Shown: positions 7,671-13,091 of the stretch, in pieces
How the letters are laid out: each line of letters starts with the position of its first letter
Position numbering within the stretch: position 1 is the stretch's first letter
DNA from: an uncultured Eubacteriales bacterium
Lineage (GTDB): Bacteria > Bacillota > Clostridia > Oscillospirales > Oscillospiraceae
DNA: 13,091 nucleotides
Reading direction: 5' to 3'
Assembly (NCBI GenBank): GCA_900553805.1
Contig: USEU01000058.1
Location: forward strand, 1 to 13,091
Notes under the pieces: generated by a model
Database searches by the model: none
The model's input: the letters and a program-made list of their open reading frames with translations, nothing else
What the model was told of the DNA's origin: nothing
Program-made: the position numbers and the translations under genes

Positions 7671-7779
7671 TGGTGTTCCTCCTTGTTTTTTGATTGGGAA
7701 GGGCACAACGCCCCCCTATTCTTGAGCGGCCCAGGCCGCGTCAATACGGATATATCTTGGTGCCCCCGTCCATGGCGTT
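7671..7779 (-). promoter_or_regulatory. Leader of the binding-protein gene with a possible weak promoter
   Basis: Unique sequence between the binding-protein start and repeat copy C. It holds the strong ribosome binding site AAGGAGG. On the minus strand TTGACG (7739-7744) is followed at 15 bp, shorter than optimal, by AAGAAT (7718-7723). Between them lies the palindrome GCGGCC-CA-GGCCGC (7726-7739, plus-strand reading), which could be an operator or just a hairpin. The promoter call is tentative. Without it, the gene would depend on read-through from the permease genes. Confidence 0.3.
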
Positions 7780-8140
7780 CTTGGCTCCCCGATGGGGGAG
7801 CTGGCAGGCCGAACGGCCTGACTTAAGTGCCCGCAGGCGCTATGCAAGCGAGCAACCGCCGTTAGGCGGCTCTTAGCGAGTCGCAGAGGGGGTGTGGTTC
7901 GTTGAATGGTAACAGCTCAAAAATACCAACGTCACCCCCTTTGCCGCTGCGCGGCACGAAACAGAGGTATGATTGCCACCGGCAATCATTACTATCTTGA
8001 TTCGCTGCGCGGAGCACCACCCCAAAAGGGGGCAGCAAGGGATTGTACGAATTCGCCTTGGTACATTCCAGATGGTATTCTGCGTACTGCGGCTGACCCC
8101 TCCGGCGCGCGATGCGCGCCACCTCCCCTTTCAGGGGAGG
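7780..8140. repeat. Mosaic palindromic repeat, copy C
   Basis: Occupies most of the 477-bp gap between the LplC-like permease and the binding-protein gene. It lacks unit 1 and starts directly with unit 2 (CTTGGCTCCCC at 7780; head CAGGCC-GAAC-GGCCTG). Here unit 2 carries the 62-bp cassette X (7824-7885) at the same CTGACT/GAGGGG junction that holds X in unit 1 of copy B. Cassette Z (7958-8019) is identical to that of copy A. The inverted right end has hairpin GGCGCGC-GAT-GCGCGCC (8104-8120) and ends CCTCCCCT-TTC-AGGGGAGG (8122-8140), 7 bp from the permease stop codon. No T-tract follows on the minus strand, so it is not a standard terminator. Confidence 0.85.
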
Positions 8141-8147
8141 CAATGGG

Positions 8148-9104
8148 TTAGCCCTTTACAGCGCCGATGGTGAGGCCGGAGATGAAGTATTTCTGGAAAA
8201 ACGGGTAGATGCAGGCGATGGGCACCGCCACCACGAAGGCGATGGCCATGCGGACGGATTCCTGGGGCATCTGGCGGATCATGTCCGACTGGGACAGGCC
8301 CGCGGTGGGGTTCTTGGTGAGGAATTCCAGGTCCTTCTGCATGGAGTTCAGCATGGCCTGGAGGGACTGGAGACGGTCGCTCTTGATATAGAGCATGGAC
8401 TGATACCAGTCGTTCCAGTAGCCAAAGGCCAGGAACAGGCCGATGGTGGCCAGCACCGGCTTGGAGATGGGCAGCACGATGCGGAAGAAAATGGTGGGCT
8501 GGGACGCGCCGTCGATCCGGGCGGATTCGATGATGGAGTCCGGCACGGTGGTGCGGAAGAAGGTGCGGGCAATGGTCACATTGAAGCTGGACACCGCCAG
8601 GGGCAGGATCAGCGCCCAGATGGTATCCTGGAGCCTCAGGATCTGGGTATTGACCACGTAGGAGGCCGCCAGGCCGCCGCCGAACACCATGGGGATGAAC
8701 ACCACGATGGTCAGGAAGCGGTTCAGCCGGTATTCCGGCCGGGAGAGCACGTAGCCCATCAGGCAGGTCAGGGCCACGCCCAGCACGGTGCCGACGGCGG
8801 TGACCTCCACGGAGATCCACAGGGAATTGAGGATGGTGGCCCGCTGGGTCCACAGGTACTTGTAGGCCTCCGCCGAAACGGTATCGGCGGTGACGAAGAA
8901 CTGGTAGCCCTGGGTGCGGATGACGCTCTCCCTGGTGATGGAGATCAGGAAAATATAGAAGATGGGCAGGATGCAGATCAGCGCCAGCAGGGCAAAGATC
9001 AGGTTGAAGATCACGTTGGTGGCGGGCTTGATGCGGTTCAGGCGGGTCATGTTGTCGTTGGTGACCACCTGATGCTGCTTTTTCTTATGGGTTTGATTCT
9101 TCAC
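8148..9104 (-). CDS. Carbohydrate ABC transporter permease, LplC/MalG-like
   Basis: Predicted 318-aa inner permease subunit. After a basic, polar N-terminus (residues 1-28) come about six hydrophobic segments (near 30-55, 92-120, 128-152, 160-180, 213-235 and 284-304). The cytoplasmic EAA loop that docks the ATPase is visible as ESARIDGASQPTIFFRIVLP (193-212). The long MalG-type extension and the pairing with a DUF3502 binding protein and an LplB-like permease point to the LplC/YtcP-YesQ branch. Translation starts at a GTG (9102-9104) with GGGAGG 8 nt upstream. The gene begins 15 bp after the stop of the LplB-like gene, so the two are almost surely cotranscribed and translationally linked. 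No ATPase gene is in the window. Confidence 0.92.
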   Translation of the reverse strand: MKNQTHKKKQHQVVTNDNMTRLNRIKPATNVIFNLIFALLALICILPIFYIFLISITRESVIRTQGYQFFVTADTVSAEAYKYLWTQRATILNSLWISVEVTAVGTVLGVALTCLMGYVLSRPEYRLNRFLTIVVFIPMVFGGGLAASYVVNTQILRLQDTIWALILPLAVSSFNVTIARTFFRTTVPDSIIESARIDGASQPTIFFRIVLPISKPVLATIGLFLAFGYWNDWYQSMLYIKSDRLQSLQAMLNSMQKDLEFLTKNPTAGLSQSDMIRQMPQESVRMAIAFVVAVPIACIYPFFQKYFISGLTIGAVKG

Positions 9105-9119
9105 AGCAGATCCCTCCCG

Positions 9120-10103
9120 TCAAATCAGCGCGCTGCTCTTGTCCACCCTGCGGACAATGGCGTTGGCCGCCAGGATGGTGACGCAGCCGATGATGGCCTG
9201 GAACATGGAGGCCGCCGCGTTCTGACCCAGCTTGACGGAGGTGGTGACCATCTGGAAAATCTTCACGTCGAAGGTGGCCACCATGGGGGTCAGGGGCTGG
9301 CCCGCGCCCCGGGTGACCTGGTAGAACAGGCCGAAGTCCGAAGAGAAAATGCGGCCCACGGACATGATGAACATCATAATGATGATGGGCCGCAGGGAGG
9401 GCAGGGTGATGTATCTGGCCTGCTGGGCCTTGGACGCGCCGTCCAGCACCGCAGCCTCATACAAGGTGGAATCGATGCCGGTGATGGAGGCGAGGTAGAC
9501 CACCATGCTGTAACCCAGCACCTTCCAGATGTGCATGAAGGTCAGGATGAAGGGCCAGTATTTCGGCTCAAAGTACCAGTTGATATTCTTGCCGCCGAAG
9601 GCGCGGATGACGGAATTGAGCAGGCCCTTGTCCGCCACCAGGAAGGCGTACACAAAGTAGCTGACCACCACCCAGCTCATGAAGTGGGGCATGAACATCA
9701 GGGTCTGATAGGTCTTGGACTTGCGCTTGGAATAGATATTGCCGATCATGATCGCCGCGCCCACAGGCAGGACGATATCCAGCACAATAAAGACGATGTT
9801 ATACAGCAGGGTATTGCGCAGGATCCGGGGGAAATCCCGCAAATTCAGGAAATACCTGAAATTCTTCAGGCCCACCCATTCGCTGTGCATCAGGTTATAG
9901 AAGAAGCTCCTGGTGGCGTCCACGATCTTGTAATTCTTGAAGGCCAGCACGATGCCGAACATGGGCAGATAGCAGAACAGGACGTACCACACAAAGGTGG
10001 GGATCGCCAGCAGCGTCAGCTCGCTGTCGTCCCTGGTCCATCTCCGCCGCCCCTTCCCATCCAACCGGGGGGACGCCTGCTGTTTTTTGGTCAATGTCTT
10101 CAA
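9120..10103 (-). CDS. Carbohydrate ABC transporter permease, LplB/MalF-like
   Basis: Predicted 327-aa permease subunit, partner of the LplC-like protein. A basic N-terminus (residues 1-25) is followed by LLAIPTFVWYVLFCYLPMFG (31-50), typical of the LplB/YteP family, and then further membrane segments (about 98-120, 140-158, 183-205, 236-258 and 300-316). The EAA loop is YEAAVLDGASKAQQARYITL (215-234). It starts at a TTG (10101-10103) with GGGAGG 7 nt upstream. An ATG 9 nt further upstream belongs to another frame and opens a short shadow ORF. It is first in the minus-strand permease pair, and its leader runs into the inverted-repeat region 10152-10766. Confidence 0.92.
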   Translation of the reverse strand: MKTLTKKQQASPRLDGKGRRRWTRDDSELTLLAIPTFVWYVLFCYLPMFGIVLAFKNYKIVDATRSFFYNLMHSEWVGLKNFRYFLNLRDFPRILRNTLLYNIVFIVLDIVLPVGAAIMIGNIYSKRKSKTYQTLMFMPHFMSWVVVSYFVYAFLVADKGLLNSVIRAFGGKNINWYFEPKYWPFILTFMHIWKVLGYSMVVYLASITGIDSTLYEAAVLDGASKAQQARYITLPSLRPIIIMMFIMSVGRIFSSDFGLFYQVTRGAGQPLTPMVATFDVKIFQMVTTSVKLGQNAAASMFQAIIGCVTILAANAIVRRVDKSSALI

Positions 10104-10151
10104 ATGTCATCCTCCCGTTTTCGTAAGATTTGTATTCTTGGCTCCCCCGCT

Positions 10152-10766
10152 CCAAAGCGCCCCTGAAAGGGGAGCTGGCAGCCCGTAAGGGCTGACTGAG
10201 GGGTTGCAGTAGGCACCTGCGGTTCTATGAAACCTTGGGCGAATTCGCACAGCCCCCCTTGGCTTCCCCCGGGGGTGTTGCAGAGCGCAGCGAATCTTTC
10301 AATAATAATGGTTGCCGGTGGCAATCATACCTTGATCCAATAGCTGGCGCGCCCCGTAAGGGGCGTGACTGATGAGGGATGGCGTGCACCGAAGGTTTCA
10401 TGAAGAGTTCGGTGAGTGGGTGAACGTTCTTGTTTTATAAAAGCCGCTCTCCGCACGGTAAATGAATCTGAACAGGGGGAGATAAACGGCGATAACCTTG
10501 AGTCGGTACCACTGGACGGAGTGCGAACATTATTTAGGCTGTCGCCATCCCTCTTCAGTCAGCCTTGCCGGTTCCGAAGAGCCGTCAAGTCTGCCAGCTT
10601 CCCCCCGGGGGAAGCCAAGGGGCCTGTACGGATTCGCCTAAGCCTTAGCAAAAACGCAGCCTCTTGCCGCACCCCTCAGCCGCTGCGGCGGCAGCTCAGC
10701 TCTGCATTAAGCGGCTGTACGCCGTCAAGGACGGCTACACCCGCTAAACCTTTCAGGGGCGCTTGG
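10152..10766. repeat. Mosaic palindromic repeat, copy D (large inverted arrangement)
   Basis: Most of the 971-bp gap between the divergent permease and hexosaminidase genes. The left end is a unit 1 copy (CCAAAGCGCCCCTGAAAGG from 10152; head CAGCCC-GTAA-GGGCTG). A cassette Z relative (about 10276-10332) is in the opposite orientation to the Z copies of A and C. A further unit has head CGCCCC-GTAA-GGGGCG (10350-10365). The right end is inverted: GGATTCGCC (10631 region), hairpin GCCGC-TGCG-GCGGC (10679-10692), cassette Y inverted (10697-10748), then CCTTTCAGGGGCGCTTGG to 10766. Motif GAGGGATGGCG (10374 region) recurs inverted near 10543-10553. The centre (about 10385-10540) is sequence I do not recognise. 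A solitary unit 2 start (CTTGGCTCCCC) follows at about 10771. Confidence 0.75.
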
Positions 10767-10809
10767 GTGCACTCTTGGCTCCCCGATGGGGGAGCGGTGC
10801 TTTATTAAC

Positions 10810-10886
10810 ATTGTAGCAATTTTCACCAAATTGTATAGTATCGAAAAGGAAAAAGATAGTATAAAACGGAAACCTCTCTGTGGAAA
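10810..10886 (-). promoter_or_regulatory. AT-rich region with candidate promoters for the permease genes
   Basis: Two minus-strand candidates lie in the AT-rich segment between copy D and the GH20 leader. One is TTTCCA (10881-10886), 17 bp, TATACT (10858-10863). The other is TATACA (10832-10837), 16 bp, TACAAT (10810-10815) with an extended -10 TGC. Either would give a leader of about 700 nt that crosses repeat copy D before the LplB-like start. The alternative, a promoter inside the repeat, cannot be excluded. Confidence 0.4.
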
Positions 10887-10978
10887 TTTTACGACATATT
10901 TTTCATTCTCGTCTTTTCAATTGTGCATTTTATACATACTGCGCCTTAAAAAATTGTGGGAAGCGCTGATTCTTGAAA

Positions 10979-11024
10979 ATGTACCCTTTTTAGACTTCCA
11001 TGTACCCCCGGTTTTGTGGATAAT
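10979..11024 (+). promoter_or_regulatory. Putative activator-dependent promoter of the GH20 gene
   Basis: A good -10, GATAAT (11019-11024), has only a weak -35 (TTCCAT at 10996-11001, 17-bp spacer). Two copies of ATGTACCC stand at 10979-10986 and 11000-11007, exactly 21 bp apart, with the nearer one overlapping the -35 position. Direct repeats two helical turns apart next to a poor -35 are typical of activator sites such as those of AraC-family proteins. The regulator itself is not in the window. Confidence 0.45.
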
Positions 11025-11028
11025 AGGG

Positions 11029-11048
11029 GCGGGAACAGCCGTTCCCGC
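11029..11048 (+). other. Hairpin at the predicted 5' end of the GH20 mRNA
   Basis: A perfect 8-bp stem-loop, GCGGGAAC-AGCC-GTTCCCGC, sits 11 nt upstream of the AAGGAG ribosome binding site. If the -10 at 11019-11024 is used, transcription would start inside its first arm, placing a hairpin at the very 5' end, which is a known way to stabilise mRNA. It could equally be an operator palindrome. Confidence 0.5.
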
Positions 11049-11074
11049 ACTTACAGACAAGGAGCGTTCAGCGT

Positions 11075-12940
11075 ATGAAACCTGTACTGCATATTCTCGG
11101 AACTCCCCCGGAGCACTGGGAGGAGGCGCTTTCGGAGCTGCGTGAGGACCTGGGCATTGAGCTGGGCGAGGCGGGCATCGACGTCACCTGCGTCCCCGGC
11201 GACGAGCTGGCGGTGGAGAGCGACGGAAAAAGCGTCACCCTGACCTGGGCCGCGCCCATCCAGTTTTACCGGGCGGTGAGCCTGATCCCCCTGCCCCTGA
11301 CGGCCTGCTCCATCCGCGAGAAGGCCCGCTTCCAGTCCTCCGGCATCATGTTCGACTGCTCCCGCAACGCGGTGCTCAAGCCCCGGGCCCTGCGGTTCTT
11401 CTTCCGCAAGATGGCGCTGATGGGCCTGAACCTGGGCATGATGTACACCGAGGACACCTACGAGGTCCCCGGCCAGCCCTTCTTTGGCTACAAGCGGGGC
11501 CGCTATACCTATGACGAGCTGAAGGCGCTGGACGACTACGCCAGTCTCTTCGGCATCGAGCTGTGCCCCTGCATCCAGACCCTGGGGCACCTGAAGCGCA
11601 TCCTCCACTGGCCCGCCTATCACCGCCTGCGGGACAACGACGAGGTGCTGCTGGCCGACCTGGACGAGACCTATGAGCTGCTGGATCAGATGATCCATGC
11701 CGCCACCGCCCCCTACCGCTCCAAGAGGATCCACCTGGGCATGGACGAGGCCTACGGCGTGGGCCTGGGGGCCCATCTGGCGCGCTACGGCTATGAGGAT
11801 CCCCACAGCGTCATCGGCCGCCACCTGAGCCGGGTGCTGGGCATCTGCGACAAGTACGGCCTGCACGCCATGATGTGGAGCGACATGTATTTCCACCTGG
11901 ACGGGCGGAATTACCACAGCCCCGGCCTGCCCTCCGAAAAGGCCAAGGCCGCCGTGGACCCCCGGATCACCCTGATGTACTGGGACTACTACCAGCCCAA
12001 GGAGGAGGCCTACGCCGACGCGCTGTACAAGCACGCCCAGTTCCCCGCCCCCACGGTGTTCGCCGGAGGCATCTGGACCTGGATCGGCCCCGCGCCGGAC
12101 TACCCCACCACCCTGCAAAACACCGTATCCGGCCTGACCGCCTGCGCCAAGGCCAATATTCCCCTGGCTCTGGCCACCGCCTGGGGGGACAACGGCGGCG
12201 AATGCAACCTGACCGCCGCCCTGCTGGGCTTACAGCTCTACGGCGAGCTGACCTTCCGCCCGGATTACGACGAGGACGAGCTGGCCCGGCGCTTCCGCCG
12301 CTGCTGCCACGCGGACGCCCAGGCCTTCCTGGACCTGAGCCTGCTGAACTACATGCCCGGCATGAAGGACAACCCCTCCGACCCGGTGAACGCCTGCAAG
12401 TTCATGCTGTATCAGGACCCGCTGATCCAGCTGTTCGAGGCGGACACCGCCGGGTACGCCATGGCGGAGCACTTCGGCTCCCTGGTCACCCGGTACGCCC
12501 GCTACGCCCTGGAGAACCCGGACTACGCCCTGCTCTTCGACTTCTATACCGCCCTGGCCAATGCCCTGGCGCTGAAATGCGTGTGGCATGAGCAGGCGGG
12601 GGACGCGGTGCGCAGCCGCAACCGGGAGCAGGCCGCCGCCCTGGCCGACGGCATCCCCGCCACCGTGGAGGCGCTGGACACCCTGCGGGTGGTGTGGCGC
12701 AGGCTGTGGGAATCCACCAACAAGCCCAACGGCTTCGAGATCATCGAGGTGCGCATGGGCGGCATCGCCGCGAGAATGGCCACCGCCGGGGAAAAGATGC
12801 GCGCCTTCGCCCTGGGCCAGGTGGACACCATCCCCGAGCTGGAGGAGCAGGCCCTCATCACCAAGCGCCGCCCCAACGGCTCCATCATCTGCACCAACAC
12901 CATGGACGAAATCGCCACCCCCGGCCGGATCGACTATTAA
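11075..12940 (+). CDS. Beta-N-acetylhexosaminidase, glycoside hydrolase family 20 (GH20C-like)
   Basis: Predicted 621-aa cytoplasmic exo-hexosaminidase that would remove terminal beta-linked GlcNAc or GalNAc with substrate-assisted catalysis. An N-terminal domain (about residues 1-80) is followed by a TIM barrel beginning near FQSSGIMFDCSRNAV. The catalytic Asp-Glu pair is in HLGMDEAYGVGLG (D224, E225), and W268-S-D is a typical active-site strand. The C-terminal half (about 400-621) is helical. No signal peptide is present. Length and motifs resemble the pneumococcal GH20C type, whose gene also neighbours a GH38 mannosidase. The ATG at 11075 has AAGGAG 10 nt upstream. It is transcribed divergently from the transporter genes and ends in its own terminator. 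Family assignment is strong; GlcNAc versus GalNAc preference is not readable. Confidence 0.92.
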   Translation: MKPVLHILGTPPEHWEEALSELREDLGIELGEAGIDVTCVPGDELAVESDGKSVTLTWAAPIQFYRAVSLIPLPLTACSIREKARFQSSGIMFDCSRNAVLKPRALRFFFRKMALMGLNLGMMYTEDTYEVPGQPFFGYKRGRYTYDELKALDDYASLFGIELCPCIQTLGHLKRILHWPAYHRLRDNDEVLLADLDETYELLDQMIHAATAPYRSKRIHLGMDEAYGVGLGAHLARYGYEDPHSVIGRHLSRVLGICDKYGLHAMMWSDMYFHLDGRNYHSPGLPSEKAKAAVDPRITLMYWDYYQPKEEAYADALYKHAQFPAPTVFAGGIWTWIGPAPDYPTTLQNTVSGLTACAKANIPLALATAWGDNGGECNLTAALLGLQLYGELTFRPDYDEDELARRFRRCCHADAQAFLDLSLLNYMPGMKDNPSDPVNACKFMLYQDPLIQLFEADTAGYAMAEHFGSLVTRYARYALENPDYALLFDFYTALANALALKCVWHEQAGDAVRSRNREQAAALADGIPATVEALDTLRVVWRRLWESTNKPNGFEIIEVRMGGIAARMATAGEKMRAFALGQVDTIPELEEQALITKRRPNGSIICTNTMDEIATPGRIDY

Positions 12941-12952
12941 ATATAACACAAA

Positions 12953-12994
12953 CAGCAGGCACGGACCAATTCGGCCCGTGCCTGCTGCGTTTTT
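12953..12994 (+). terminator. Intrinsic terminator of the GH20 gene
   Basis: A 12-bp perfect GC-rich stem (arms CAGCAGGCACGG at 12953-12964 and its complement at 12976-12987) with an 11-nt loop is followed by CG and five Ts (12990-12994). It begins 13 bp past the GH20 stop codon. A good Rho-independent terminator on the plus strand. Confidence 0.88.
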
Positions 12995-13029
12995 GTGCGT
13001 TTGTCAATTGCCCGGATGTTCGGTGGGGT

Positions 13030-13050
13030 GGTGTTGCCTAGGGCAACACC
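13030..13050. repeat. Perfect 9-bp hairpin at the window edge
   Basis: GGTGTTGCC and GGCAACACC flank a TAG loop. It is not followed by a T-tract and lies past the GH20 terminator. It may belong to another intergenic repeat or a downstream element cut off by the window end. Nothing coding is seen in 12995-13091. Confidence 0.5.
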
Positions 13051-13091
13051 GCACAATTTGGCAAGAAGCCCCAGCCTGGATTTTTGGCTCA

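Noticed and set aside
7739..7744. TTGACG upstream of the binding-protein gene as a firm promoter
   Set aside because: The only -10-like match is at 15 bp spacing and is weak, so it is recorded only as a tentative part of the leader.
8122..8140. The CCTCCCCT-TTC-AGGGGAGG hairpin as the terminator of the permease operon
   Set aside because: It lacks a T-tract on either strand and is part of the repeat end, also found at 6153-6171 beside a true terminator.
8112..10166. A 684-residue open frame on the plus strand opposite both permeases
   Set aside because: Antisense shadow of two clear permeases; composition is His/Gly/Asp/Gln rich with no domain.
2144..10766. The repeats as a CRISPR array
   Set aside because: Repeats are long, hairpin-rich, few, kilobases apart and separated by genes, with no regular short repeats and unique spacers and no cas genes.
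10416..10808. A 130-residue ORF within repeat copy D
   Set aside because: It runs through inverted repeat modules and has no plausible ribosome binding site or recognisable protein motif.

Overview
This window looks like a gut-type, high-G+C member of the Clostridia (Oscillospirales-like). The inference rests on GC-rich coding DNA, strong AAGGAGG-type ribosome binding sites, a short primary sigma factor with the Gram-positive layout, an LplABC/YesL-type carbohydrate uptake set, and dispersed GC-rich palindromic intergenic repeats. I cannot name the species from the sequence alone.

Layout. On the minus strand, reading from about 10.1 kb down to 0.1 kb: two ABC permeases (LplB-like with a TTG start, LplC-like with a GTG start, 15 bp apart), a LplA-type sugar-binding protein ending in a strong intrinsic terminator, a GH38 alpha-mannosidase with its own promoter, a DUF624/YesL-like membrane protein, and the primary sigma factor rpoD with its own consensus-like promoter. 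On the plus strand at the right is a divergent GH20 beta-hexosaminidase with its own promoter region and terminator. No ATPase, regulator, transposase, tRNA, rRNA or CRISPR array is visible.

How the genes fit together. A secreted binding protein and two permeases would import an oligosaccharide. The GH38 and GH20 enzymes have no signal peptide and would remove alpha-mannose and terminal GlcNAc/GalNAc in the cytoplasm. This resembles N-glycan utilisation loci that pair GH38 with a GH20C-type enzyme. The ATPase that powers the transporter must be encoded elsewhere, as is usual for Lpl/Msm-type systems.

The most unusual content is non-coding. Four intergenic regions (2144-2453, 5716-6171, 7780-8140, 10152-10766) carry copies of one mosaic repeat family built from hairpin-headed ends in inverted orientation plus interchangeable cassettes of about 52-62 bp (called X, Y and Z here). 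The cassettes are present, absent or inverted in otherwise matching copies. The hairpins keep their pairing while their bases change, which suggests that structure is conserved. Three of the copies sit just behind the 3' end of a gene.
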